From Gammaproteobacteria bacterium (GTDB taxonomy: Bacteria; Pseudomonadota; Gammaproteobacteria; UBA6429; Thiohalophilaceae): a DNA stretch of 64,000 bases. Positions 37,703-46,562 of the stretch are shown here, one piece after another (the stretch's first letter is position 1; every line of letters begins with the position of its first letter). The notes under the pieces are model-generated. The model saw only the letters and a list, made by a program, of their open reading frames with translations. It had not been told where the DNA came from and did not search any database. The stretch lies in contig JAOUNS010000012.1 in NCBI GenBank assembly GCA_029880855.1, positions 62,001 through 126,000 of the forward strand, in the 5' to 3' direction. A program made the position numbers and the translations under genes.

Positions 37703-39837
37703 GATTTCTTCCCCTTCAGGCCGAATAACGGGAAACAGACAAACAACAACGGCAGCCATTTGAAAAAGATATCAAACAGCGTGACCATAATAATTAACAG
37801 AATCAGTGCACATAATGTCACGATGGGTATGGATAAAGAGCAAAACATCCCGAAACTGTTCCCCGGTTTGCCGCAGGGACCGGTTTTGCTTGGCGTCGGC
37901 AGATCCTTGTGAAACGGCCAGGGCAATACCGACAGGACAAGATCACCAAACGTGATTTTTCTGATATTGCGAATCTTGCCGCATAACATATCCGAGATCA
38001 TGAAGCCGGCATTCTTGTTGTACTTGCGCAAACCGGCCGGCGAGATATCCAGCGGCATGGGGATACGAATTTGCCGACCCGGCGCATCGGGATCGAAGAA
38101 CGAGGCCATTTCAAATACCTCGCTCGGTTTGCTCAACACAGGCGGATTAAAGGGGCCACAATTCGGCCGTTCATAAGCGCATCGAATCACAAACACACCG
38201 TCCCGAGTACTCAGATCCATCTCCTTGAACGTCAGTAATTCAGGTGCTTCTGTTTTCAGTTCGGTAATGGCCGCCGCCATGAGTTTGGTCAGTGCATCTA
38301 TTTTGGCATGTGAGATATCCGGTTCTTCATCTATCCCGGCCGGGATGGCGAGATTGGGCAGTGGATCCGTCTTTAACGGATCGGCAAACGGGAACAGGAA
38401 TGCCGGCCATGTTGTTTTTACATCGCCGGCAGATCGGTCATAGGGGATATCATTATTTTCCAGTTGATCCGCCAGAATTTTTGCTTTCGCTGTATCGTAG
38501 GGGCTGCCGCCCTTGACGGCTGCCAGGGCAGCGATTAACGACGTTTTAAAGTCAGCTTGTGCATAGGCAGTTCCATGCTTGACATTGTTGATGTAACGAT
38601 TGGGAGTACCGTTGATGAATAAATTATCGGTGCAGTAACTGCCTGCGTTGATGGTCACCGTTGCCATGGCATCATAAAATTGCTCTTCTGCATCCGTCAG
38701 ACCGGATTTCAATGCAGGGTTAAACAGGGCGTGCCAGACTTTCGGCAGATATTTTTCCAGGAAGTCCGCCATGTCCAGCAACAGATACCAGGAGATCAGC
38801 TGGATCTTGCCCCGTTCCTCACTGATGACGTTATTGGCGTTTAGTGCTGTTTTTCCCTTTTCACCATCATCACCAGGCTGATTCTTGCTCTTGCCTTCCA
38901 GTATGCCTTCCCAGACATTGGCGGCCTGCGAGATCATCGCCTTCCACGGTGCGGCAACCAGTTGCTCAAACAGTGCCTGCACGGCCTCCCGCTTGCTTGA
39001 GGTAATGGCATCCGGCGAGGATACACCACCATCCTCTGCAGCATCCTCCGCAGAGGAATATAATTGCGCCCCCAGATAGGCTTCACGTTTGGCAACCGGA
39101 ATAAATCCGGCAACCAGTTTACGATTGCGACCGTTCAACTCATCAAAGCCGATACTGAACATGGGCAAGCGTTCTTCGTCCGGCATGAGTTGCTCAACAT
39201 CATATAACTCATCCTGACTGACGTTGCGCCACTGCAGTCCGTTATCTGTCTGGACAAAGGCGTACTCATCACACAGCTCGGGTGTACAGGCTTCCAGTTT
39301 GGTTGTTGCATCGCGCGGCACCAGTCGGCGCAGGACAAAACTGACTTTCTCCTGGTTGCCGGTATTGATAATTCGATCCGGCAGGCCGCGTTTGCGACAA
39401 ACCAGCGATGCTGTGACCAGATAATAACGTTGATGGGCCGGTTGATAGAGTTTTAACAATTTGTCGGGAATCAGGTCGGAGACGGGAATCTCCACGCTTG
39501 CGTTGCCGGGTTTGGATTTTTGCTGCGATTCCAGGCGGCGCCTTTGCTGCTTTTTAAATGTGGAGCGTGGTTCAATGGGTGACAGACGGGCGGCGGTTTT
39601 CGGCTCCGGCATCGGTTCACGCCAGGTTTCGGGCCTGACTTTCCATTCAATGAGTCGATCCGGGTAATAGGCCATCAGTGACAACATATCATCCATGAAG
39701 TTATCCTTGTTGAAACGCAGGATGGTCGGCCTGACAAAAAGATCCCGGCTGTCCTTATTCGCCAGATCACCGATCTTGTCCCAGACAGGCGAAGGAGACA
39801 GCCATTTGATATCGTGTTTTGCGATTGCGACTACCAT
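37699..39837 (-). CDS. eCIS-associated protein with hydrophobic C-terminal tail
   Basis: A 712-residue protein that I cannot assign to a named family. Most is soluble and mixed alpha/beta with a basic, Gln/Lys-rich section near 95-115 and a Gly/Asp segment in the middle. The end (about 655-708) is strongly hydrophobic, with IVTLCALILLIIMVTLFDIF followed by LPLLFVCFPLFGL and a basic tail GKKS, consistent with one or two membrane helices. It lies between the gpV-like spike (7-base overlap) and gp25 (ATGA overlap), so it is coupled to core baseplate genes. It could be a membrane anchor for the baseplate, as seen in membrane- or thylakoid-anchored CIS, or a spike-associated tail protein. The former is an inference from the hydrophobic end only. 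Confidence 0.65.
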   Translation of the reverse strand: MVVAIAKHDIKWLSPSPVWDKIGDLANKDSRDLFVRPTILRFNKDNFMDDMLSLMAYYPDRLIEWKVRPETWREPMPEPKTAARLSPIEPRSTFKKQQRRRLESQQKSKPGNASVEIPVSDLIPDKLLKLYQPAHQRYYLVTASLVCRKRGLPDRIINTGNQEKVSFVLRRLVPRDATTKLEACTPELCDEYAFVQTDNGLQWRNVSQDELYDVEQLMPDEERLPMFSIGFDELNGRNRKLVAGFIPVAKREAYLGAQLYSSAEDAAEDGGVSSPDAITSSKREAVQALFEQLVAAPWKAMISQAANVWEGILEGKSKNQPGDDGEKGKTALNANNVISEERGKIQLISWYLLLDMADFLEKYLPKVWHALFNPALKSGLTDAEEQFYDAMATVTINAGSYCTDNLFINGTPNRYINNVKHGTAYAQADFKTSLIAALAAVKGGSPYDTAKAKILADQLENNDIPYDRSAGDVKTTWPAFLFPFADPLKTDPLPNLAIPAGIDEEPDISHAKIDALTKLMAAAITELKTEAPELLTFKEMDLSTRDGVFVIRCAYERPNCGPFNPPVLSKPSEVFEMASFFDPDAPGRQIRIPMPLDISPAGLRKYNKNAGFMISDMLCGKIRNIRKITFGDLVLSVLPWPFHKDLPTPSKTGPCGKPGNSFGMFCSLSIPIVTLCALILLIIMVTLFDIFFKWLPLLFVCFPLFGLKGKKS

Positions 39838-40550
39838 ATATTTCCCGCTCCCGGTGTGTAGGATGCGCCGATAATGCTGCTGGATATCACGGTCTGAGCC
39901 TGCACCACGCCGCTGAACACGGCCATGGGAGTATCCACCGACACCATTGCCGCACTGATCTGTACCATTGAACCGTTGACTGTCACGTTGGCCGAGGTGT
40001 TAATGGTGATACCACTGGGTTCCAGCTTTACCGATTCAGATGACCCGTCCTTGATTTCGACACTGCGTGCGCTGTCATCGATCACCACATGTTGTCCTGC
40101 CGGTGTTTCGAGGGTCAGTTTTTCCTGCCCGTCGCTGTCATCCATGGTGATGACAATACCGTTTCTGGAACGAATGGTTTTAAGATTGTTTTCACCCGCA
40201 CCATCCATCTCCTCCGGCGGATTGTCCTGACCATTCCAAAGCGAACCGATCACATAGGGACGGCGCGTGTCACCCGCCTCAAAGCAAACCAGCACCTCAT
40301 CATCCACATCCGGAATAAACCAACTGCCGCGATCACCACCCGCCATCATGGTGGCCAGTCTGGCCCAGACTTCATAGACACCTTCCTTGTTATCCGGTGT
40401 CCATGGCAGACGGACTTTCACGCGCCCCTGACCGGCCGGGTCCTTGATATCAGCCACCATGGCGGTATAAACACCGTAGAAACGTCCACCGTAACCGCGC
40501 GTCAAACGCGGGTCGAGAAACTCACTCTGTTTTACGAGATCCAGCATCAA
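39831..40550 (-). CDS. gpV-like spike / VgrG-C-like protein (part of the Afp8 slot)
   Basis: A 239-residue protein with the OB-fold opening of baseplate V/VgrG proteins: YTAMVADIKDPAGQGRVKVR followed by LPWTPDN, and the GSLWNGQDNPPEE turn at the end of the OB domain. After that come beta-helix-like repeats (VSVDTPMAVFSG, ITINTSANVTVNG). It forms the needle below the hub. In Afp8/Pvc8 and VgrG the gpD and gpV parts are one chain; here they are two coupled genes (ATGA at 40547-40550). No PAAR cap domain is fused to it. Confidence 0.9.
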   Translation of the reverse strand: MMLDLVKQSEFLDPRLTRGYGGRFYGVYTAMVADIKDPAGQGRVKVRLPWTPDNKEGVYEVWARLATMMAGGDRGSWFIPDVDDEVLVCFEAGDTRRPYVIGSLWNGQDNPPEEMDGAGENNLKTIRSRNGIVITMDDSDGQEKLTLETPAGQHVVIDDSARSVEIKDGSSESVKLEPSGITINTSANVTVNGSMVQISAAMVSVDTPMAVFSGVVQAQTVISSSIIGASYTPGAGNIW

Positions 40551-41632
40551 TTTGCTCCCAGTCCTGGTCGTTCCACCTGGAAAAATGTCCGATAACCTTT
40601 TTCCTGATCAAAGATATGCGTCACTTCAGTCACGTAATATGACCCGCTGAACAAAGGTCCCAAATCTTCAAGTTGCAAATGTGTACCGGCACGGATAAGA
40701 CCATTGCCTTCCGCGATGCCCTGCCCGGTGAGAAAACGCCGGGCGATACGCCGATAACCTGCCTCGGCGGCATGTTGCGCCTCGATGGCGGAAGATGAAA
40801 TCTGATGTACTACGCTGTCCTTGCGTTCACCAAACACGTCGTTTAACAATTGACCGCCACTGCTGCCGCCGTTAAGTTCGTTTTGCAGTATGCTGCTGTC
40901 CGCGCTGTGGGAGATGGCCTCTTTGCGTTCCACATCCCAGCCATTCACCACCAGACTGGTACGTTGTTGTGCGAGATCCGCGGTAACTGAAAATTCAAAC
41001 AGCGCCTGTCCGAATGTGAGCGTCACTTCGTCACGTCTGCGCCGTGTGCGCTGCTGTGCATGCAAGACACCGTCCTGTATCCATATCTCGGCATCCACGT
41101 CCCTGGCGCACTGACGAATAAAGGCCAGGTCGCTTTGATTTACCTGGGTCAATACCGGATACTGTGGACCGGAAACATCCACCTCCGCATCCAAACCGTG
41201 TTCATTGGCAATGGTTGAGATAATGTCACTGACACTGTTGTTGTCGAAACTCCGGCTGCGGCGCACCATACGCAGGTCCTGCAGATTATCTTCCGCCAGG
41301 ATCAATAACTCGGCCGGACTCTGTTGCGGGAAACGCCCTTCCAGCGCCGTAATACGTCCGTTAAATATCTCCATGGGGCTGTTCTCATCGCCCACATCAA
41401 TGGATAACCTGCGACCGAAATTAAACACGTTTCTGTCAAAATACAAAAAACCGGCGGTCCCGTCCGTGGTCCCCCAGTTACCGAAGGTGGCTTCGCAACA
41501 ATACAAACCCTCGGTATCTTCATTGATGACCATGGATAACAAACCCTGAGCCAGCGCCGGATCAACATCACCGTCCAGCGCCACATGAGGCCTGGGAGTA
41601 TTAAAGGCATTGTTAAGCGCTGCTTGAGTCAT
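40547..41632 (-). CDS. gpD-like hub protein (phage late control D / VgrG N-terminal half)
   Basis: A 361-residue protein from the ATG at 41632, which has AGGA seven bases upstream, overlapping the stop of DUF5908. Family features include ISTIANEHGLDAEVDVSG, LTQVNQSDLAFIRQCARDVD (the gpD/VgrG YRESDFDFLxRL equivalent) and the later YRRIARRFLTGQGIAEGNGL. gpD-like proteins form the trimeric hub between tube and spike. It is coupled by ATGA to gpV. Confidence 0.88.
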   Translation of the reverse strand: MTQAALNNAFNTPRPHVALDGDVDPALAQGLLSMVINEDTEGLYCCEATFGNWGTTDGTAGFLYFDRNVFNFGRRLSIDVGDENSPMEIFNGRITALEGRFPQQSPAELLILAEDNLQDLRMVRRSRSFDNNSVSDIISTIANEHGLDAEVDVSGPQYPVLTQVNQSDLAFIRQCARDVDAEIWIQDGVLHAQQRTRRRRDEVTLTFGQALFEFSVTADLAQQRTSLVVNGWDVERKEAISHSADSSILQNELNGGSSGGQLLNDVFGERKDSVVHQISSSAIEAQHAAEAGYRRIARRFLTGQGIAEGNGLIRAGTHLQLEDLGPLFSGSYYVTEVTHIFDQEKGYRTFFQVERPGLGAN

Positions 41633-41640
41633 CGTTGTTC

Positions 41641-41823
41641 CTAGTCCGCCCTGACACGCGCCAAACGCTGGTAACGCATACGCATGACACAATCGATATC
41701 GAGTGGAGACATGGCCCTTTCATTGGTATTGCCGGTCTGTTCCGCCGCTGCATTGGTCCCCTCACCCGGCGGTGACTCCGGTGTTTCGGTGACCACTTCC
41801 ATTTCATTGATAATGACAGCCAT
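41641..41823 (-). CDS. DUF5908 small eCIS protein (Afp6/Pvc6-like)
   Basis: A 60-residue protein with the form of DUF5908 proteins: a short beta-strand start MAVIINEMEVVTE, a disordered Pro/Ser/Asn middle and a basic helix end MRMRYQRLARVRAD. Such tiny proteins sit between the LysM adaptor and hub genes in eCIS loci, exactly as here. Its role is not settled; assembly or tube-baseplate contact is proposed. The call depends mainly on size and position. Confidence 0.75.
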   Translation of the reverse strand: MAVIINEMEVVTETPESPPGEGTNAAAEQTGNTNERAMSPLDIDCVMRMRYQRLARVRAD

Positions 41824-41840
41824 ACTGTTTTACCTTTTCG

Positions 41841-42542
41841 TTATGCCGGTGTACTCGGCAGTGTTGCCCCCTGCCGCATGCGCAGGGGATCTTCCACGTT
41901 GTTGGCCAACGCCCGCGGTTGCCAGTTTTCCGGATGTCCTTCACGGGCTGACATTTCCTGTAAACTCTCGCCGTTGCGGGCCTGTTGTTGCGGTTGCGTA
42001 CCTACCGCACTCTTGTTTGTCGCGGCCTTGGCGTTTTCAAGGCTGGCAAATTTTATGTCCACATCCTGTTTTGTCATGCTGACCGAAACACTGGCACGCA
42101 ACGGGACACCCTTGTCGGAAAAAAACTCCAGATTTTCGTTGATAGACTCGACCACACCTTCAAACAGGAAGCTGCCCCACTGGAAACGGCAACCGGGCGG
42201 TATGTATTTGGTCTTGTCACCTTTGCCTGTCGTGCCTTTTGTGCGCATGAACTTAACCACTTTTTCGGTCAGTTTACGCACATCACCTTCCGCATCAGTC
42301 CCGGAGTAAACGGACACATCAAACCACATTTCGAATGACAGCTTGGTGGTGCCTTTACTGGCAAACTGCAACGCGGAACCACCCTTGTTGTTATCGCCGG
42401 CAATCTGGTTCGAGAATGCCACCTTCAGACTCTCCGGGTTAAACTGCACGGGTACCCTGGCGTGCTCTTTTTTTACATTCCCGTGCTTGTCCCATTCGAT
42501 CTCCTGCAGGAAGGCTTTCGTGACTGGTACCGGTATGGACAT
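41841..42542 (-). CDS. LysM-containing tube/baseplate adaptor (Afp7/Pvc7-like)
   Basis: A 233-residue protein. The N-terminal part matches the CIS tube family: VPVQFNPESLKVAFSNQIAG, TTKLSFEMWFDVSVYSGTDA, and GCRFQWGSFLFEGVVESINE. The C-terminus (about 189-226) is a LysM-like motif (ARNGESLQEMSAREGHPENW). In phage T4 (gp53) and eCIS this adaptor staples the wedge to the hub or inner tube. It is spaced 16 bases after tube 2. Confidence 0.9.
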   Translation of the reverse strand: MSIPVPVTKAFLQEIEWDKHGNVKKEHARVPVQFNPESLKVAFSNQIAGDNNKGGSALQFASKGTTKLSFEMWFDVSVYSGTDAEGDVRKLTEKVVKFMRTKGTTGKGDKTKYIPPGCRFQWGSFLFEGVVESINENLEFFSDKGVPLRASVSVSMTKQDVDIKFASLENAKAATNKSAVGTQPQQQARNGESLQEMSAREGHPENWQPRALANNVEDPLRMRQGATLPSTPA

Positions 42543-42558
42543 GTATTACTCCTGTTGG

Positions 42559-43050
42559 CTAGACATTCATAAACGTTACTGATTCATAGGCGATCTGCAT
42601 TTCCTCGATTGCAACCTGCCCCTCCTTGGCATTTAATGCCGGCGCCTTGAGTTTTACCGGCATACACTTGATCAGTTTGAACTTTGCGCTGACTTCCTTT
42701 TTATCCATCCTGACGGATGAGTACATGATGACTTCTCCATTCAGTCTCAAACCCGGGTTTTTCTGCACCTCTTCAAACCAGCGCCACAAATCATAGGCAC
42801 CTTTATTTCGGCGTTTCGTCATACCACGCTTCAGGGACAACTGCCCGTAACTGGTTGGTCCGGCTAAATGCACCTGTTGACCGTTATTGCCTCCTTCGCG
42901 GATTGTTTTCGGCTCGATAGACATTTCAAGACCATCACACTCGGAAAACTCCGCTTCACAAACAGGTGTTTCTTTATCATCCGGATTGATAAAAATCACC
43001 TCGAAATTAAAGGTGGTAAACGGTCGGAGTACTGTATTATCCTCGGCCAT
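42559..43050 (-). CDS. eCIS inner tube protein 2 (Afp5/Pvc5-like)
   Basis: A 163-residue protein of the T4 gp19-like tube family: FNFEVIFINPDDKE, CDGLEMSIEPKTIREGG, LKRGMTKRRNKGAYDLWRWF and LKAPALNAKEGQVAIEEMQI. The beta-barrel fold forms hexameric rings; eCIS carry two or three variants, one at the tube start. The ATG directly abuts the previous TAG (zero spacing), a sign of tight coupling with the second sheath gene. Confidence 0.92.
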   Translation of the reverse strand: MAEDNTVLRPFTTFNFEVIFINPDDKETPVCEAEFSECDGLEMSIEPKTIREGGNNGQQVHLAGPTSYGQLSLKRGMTKRRNKGAYDLWRWFEEVQKNPGLRLNGEVIMYSSVRMDKKEVSAKFKLIKCMPVKLKAPALNAKEGQVAIEEMQIAYESVTFMNV

Positions 43051-46017
43051 CTAAAACTCCTGTATCACCAGTTGTCCTGCTCCGGTCTGCATCAACCTGA
43101 CATTGATATATTTCATGGGTCGGGATGGTGCGACGTGCAATTCCACCATGAAACGACCCAGTGCCAGAGTGCGTTCATCATTCACCGATTCATCCGTGAC
43201 TATACGAAAGGCTTCTTCCGCCGATGCACCCTTGAAAGCACCACGCTGAAACAGATCCAGTAACACACTCTCCCAATGCGACGTAACCCTTCCCCGAAAG
43301 AAATCACTATTGGGTTCAAATATATAATCACTGCCTTCACGCAAGACGATTCGCCGCAGCAGCGACATCAAGCGTCGGACTGTGACAGCCCGCAACTCTT
43401 CGTTGCCACTCAGCGTGTCGTCGCTGATCACAACGAAACCGCGTGGTTCCATGTGGATCAGGTTGACCTGCTTTTCCAGCAGGGCAATAGATTCGCTGGT
43501 TTCCAGTGTGCGTGACACACCATTTACATCATCCAGCACTTCATTGACTGCCGAGATCCATGCACCGCGCCGAATCGACGTGGCTGCCATTTTTCCACAC
43601 ACGCTCCCGTCAGGCGGGATTAGCCGAAAGTTTTCCATGCCTTTGTTATTATCTGCATCGCGATTCACCGTCGAATTCAACCATGGGTAATACAAGGCGG
43701 CATAACTGAGTGAATGTTGCTCCGTCCAATTAAGGACCGGCACGTTGACGTCACCACGGCCGAAAGTCGCGCCAATCAGGGTGGCGGTACTGTCAGGTGG
43801 TAACAGGGCATCAAGATGAGCGGATACCTCGTCCGGACGATAATGGGCGGGCATGGACAAAATGGCGAGGGCATCGGCGCGTGCCGCGCAAAACCGCAGC
43901 AACGCATAGTGCACGGCCAGCATATCCTGTGGATCATATTCATCGATCTGATCCAGAGTCAGATTGCTGAAAAACTCTGGGGCAACGACAATAGTATTGG
44001 ACCATGGTCCACGGGAACCGGCTGACAAGGCACGCACCCGATAATAGACCACCTCATCATCGAACAACGGCAGATCAACAAAATTATCCGAGCCGGCATA
44101 GATCACTACCGCCGAGACAAAATCCGCATCAGTGGCACGTTGCAGTTCAAATGTTTCCGCCAGGGTATCGACCATGCTGTATCCGTCTTCCGCCCTCCAG
44201 CCAAACCGGATCAGCTCACCGGCCGGACTGAGGTAAGTCATTTCCAGTGCCAGCCCCAGCAAATAGGGTGCAGGTGTCGCGCAATTATAAAAACTCGTTT
44301 CCGGTATTCTTGCAACACGGGTGTTGGACCAGGGGCTGACTCGGCCATACCCTTCAGCACGCACCCTGAAGTAATACAACCGCGGACACTCCTCTGCGAA
44401 AAGGAGTTTGATTTCAGATAAGGGTTTATCCGGCAGGTTTTCGTCGGTATTCAGTTCCAGTCGTGTGGGACGATCCACGGCATGAATCATGCTGTCTGTA
44501 AACTCGGGTGACAGGGATTGTTGTATGGTATAACGCCGAATATCAGGTACCTCGCTCCAGCTGAGCGTGCGTCTGGTATATTCATCCGGTTCACTGAGCG
44601 GATTCAGGTACGGTGCAGCGATACCCTGTTCAAATTCCGGCGGAAAAAGATCCCAATGACGATGCGTACAATCCGGGACGGCAATCATGGAAACTTCATC
44701 AATGGGCAACAGGCTGTGGATACCGATCAGATCCTGTTTCTTGATAAAGCGTTTATGTTCGGCCTCTGCCAGTAATGCGGCGGTACCAAACCAGGCAAGG
44801 TCTTTATCAAGAAACAGATCTGCATTAAAGGCATCCAGACCATCACGTGGGTTGGCCGGCAAGCTGGTGTCACCTGCAGCGGACTCCGCACGATGAATAT
44901 CGCTGTACCCCAACATGCTCAGTGGTAACCAAACATGATCCACTGCATCCTGCAAGGTTGGATCGGCGGCCAGTGGGAAACGGGGATGACTCAGTTCCGC
45001 GAGAAACGCCGGCAAGCCGGGCGCCAGATTCACCGGGGCTGTCATCAGCAACTCACCGTACAACTGTTTGTCATTCGGCAGGTTTATCCAGCAACGGGGG
45101 TGACGTCGATCAAATGCCAGATTCGTCAAGTGGGCAATGAGCGCATCCCCTTCCCAAACCAGTAAATCAAAACGTAATCGTCTGATAACCGGTACCTGGA
45201 CAGGGCTCTGATCAACCAGCAAATCATATTGCAGTTTACCGTCCGCTTCGTCTAACAGGTTGCGCACCAACGGTGTGTCACCCGCTGGTGCCGGTGAGCC
45301 CATAAAAGGCGAATCTGAAAAGACCTCTTCATACCAATAGCCTGTGCGGGCTTTCAATGCAGTGCCCTGTACCGTTGATTGCAAATCATCGACGAAGAGG
45401 TAGAGCCCGAGTCCGGTATCACCAAAACGCAGCTCTATCAGATCACCCATGACAAGGTCTGCCGGTGCGGACTTGATATGCAGGGTATAACCACTGTCCA
45501 TTGCAAAAAAGGTGGTCGGTGGAGAGGCAAGCTCAACCGCCTGATTCACCCCCAGACTGTGCACCAGCAAACGTGTGCCCACCTTCAGGTTATCCGCCCA
45601 ACTACCGGGGGAACGCGCATGGATCACCGCCGATCCACTAGCGATACCGGTTAACTCGATCAGGCCGGGCAGATTGAAGTGTTGAGTGACAGCACCTTTT
45701 GCTGTATCCGGCTCATAAGCCTTTGCCACCCGAACAATCCAGCAACGTCTGCCACCGCTGCGGAAAAAGGCTTCCACCGATGCACCCAGCAAACTGTACT
45801 GCATCTTTTTTTGCTCAGCATCCCAAGCCAGCGGTACATCACCACCGAAGATTTCCCGGTACTGCGACACATCTTCCACGGCGACCGGAGTGTGCAGTGG
45901 TCCCTTCTCACTAAAACCGACAAAAGCGGTCACATCCATCCGTGGCAACGCATCACTGACCCGCGGAGATTCGCTGTGGAAGATAACGCCCGGTAATCTG
46001 GCGACTGATCCGCGCAT
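43051..46017 (-). CDS. Second tail sheath protein with Fn3-like insertion (Afp3/4, Pvc3/4-like)
   Basis: A 988-residue protein starting MRGSVARLPGVIFHSESP at the ATG at 46017, one base after the tube 1 stop. The longer frame to 46116 would overlap tube 1 and is rejected. N-terminal sheath motifs are clear (TAFVGFSEKGPLHTPVAVED, FFRSGGRRCWIVRVA), and so is the C-terminal sheath core (SYAALYYPWLNS, WISAVNEVLDDVNGVSRTLE, FVVISDD, FRGRVTSHWESVLLDLFQRG). Between them is a long insertion with two fibronectin type III-like modules (about 480-580 and 590-690: LYYFRVRAEGYGRVSPWSN, VYYRVRALSAGSRGPWSN). It is probably a surface-exposed decorated sheath variant, likely at the baseplate end of the tail. 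Confidence 0.85.
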   Translation of the reverse strand: MRGSVARLPGVIFHSESPRVSDALPRMDVTAFVGFSEKGPLHTPVAVEDVSQYREIFGGDVPLAWDAEQKKMQYSLLGASVEAFFRSGGRRCWIVRVAKAYEPDTAKGAVTQHFNLPGLIELTGIASGSAVIHARSPGSWADNLKVGTRLLVHSLGVNQAVELASPPTTFFAMDSGYTLHIKSAPADLVMGDLIELRFGDTGLGLYLFVDDLQSTVQGTALKARTGYWYEEVFSDSPFMGSPAPAGDTPLVRNLLDEADGKLQYDLLVDQSPVQVPVIRRLRFDLLVWEGDALIAHLTNLAFDRRHPRCWINLPNDKQLYGELLMTAPVNLAPGLPAFLAELSHPRFPLAADPTLQDAVDHVWLPLSMLGYSDIHRAESAAGDTSLPANPRDGLDAFNADLFLDKDLAWFGTAALLAEAEHKRFIKKQDLIGIHSLLPIDEVSMIAVPDCTHRHWDLFPPEFEQGIAAPYLNPLSEPDEYTRRTLSWSEVPDIRRYTIQQSLSPEFTDSMIHAVDRPTRLELNTDENLPDKPLSEIKLLFAEECPRLYYFRVRAEGYGRVSPWSNTRVARIPETSFYNCATPAPYLLGLALEMTYLSPAGELIRFGWRAEDGYSMVDTLAETFELQRATDADFVSAVVIYAGSDNFVDLPLFDDEVVYYRVRALSAGSRGPWSNTIVVAPEFFSNLTLDQIDEYDPQDMLAVHYALLRFCAARADALAILSMPAHYRPDEVSAHLDALLPPDSTATLIGATFGRGDVNVPVLNWTEQHSLSYAALYYPWLNSTVNRDADNNKGMENFRLIPPDGSVCGKMAATSIRRGAWISAVNEVLDDVNGVSRTLETSESIALLEKQVNLIHMEPRGFVVISDDTLSGNEELRAVTVRRLMSLLRRIVLREGSDYIFEPNSDFFRGRVTSHWESVLLDLFQRGAFKGASAEEAFRIVTDESVNDERTLALGRFMVELHVAPSRPMKYINVRLMQTGAGQLVIQEF

Positions 46018-46018
46018 A

Positions 46019-46528
46019 TCAGTTTGCTTCTGTCTTGTTATCATCGCCTGGCAGGAGATCGATACTTTCTGCCGACAAGACCAGCTCTTCGACAGCAATG
46101 TCTGTCCCCTTGCCATTCAGGGAGGGCCCGGTGTATTTCATGGGACGGGCGTTTTTCAATTCCCACTCCTGAGCGACGGTCTCGCGGTCCTCGGCCAACA
46201 GGGTGATCCTGACGTTCTTGAGATGATCCTGGCGACCGTCACGAATTGAATTGAGCCACTTGGCAAGGTCACTCTGACCGATCACACCCCGTTTTAATGT
46301 AACGTCCGGTGTCTTCACGGTACCGGTGATCTTCATCGGTTCGTTCGATTTATGGTTACCCGCACGATACTCTGCGATAGTGACTTCCACCCCCAGACCG
46401 CTGACTTCCTGAAATCCGGCCTGATAGGATTTTTTATCCAGCTGCGCACCTTTATTGCCTGCCGCCGGTGACCAACTCACCTGGAAGTTGAATTGGGAAT
46501 ATGGGCGTTCTCTCGCTACACTAGCCAT
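46019..46528 (-). CDS. eCIS inner tube protein 1 (Afp1/Pvc1-like)
   Basis: A 169-residue protein of the phage-tail tube (gp19-like) family: FNFQVSWSPAAGNKG, FQEVSGLGVEVTIAEYRAG, TLKRGVIGQSDLAKWLNSIR and ELKNARPMKYTGPSLNGKGT. It forms the main inner tube that is pushed out on contraction and may hold cargo in its lumen. It follows the main sheath gene by 34 bases, the usual sheath-tube pairing of contractile systems. Confidence 0.92.
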   Translation of the reverse strand: MASVARERPYSQFNFQVSWSPAAGNKGAQLDKKSYQAGFQEVSGLGVEVTIAEYRAGNHKSNEPMKITGTVKTPDVTLKRGVIGQSDLAKWLNSIRDGRQDHLKNVRITLLAEDRETVAQEWELKNARPMKYTGPSLNGKGTDIAVEELVLSAESIDLLPGDDNKTEAN

Positions 46529-46562
46529 AACTTAACTCCTTCGGGTTAATTTTGATTGGATA

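Noticed and set aside
43051-46116. Longer start for the second sheath (46116)
   Set aside because: It would overlap tube 1 by about 100 bases; the ATG at 46017 matches the sheath N-terminus and sits one base after the preceding stop.
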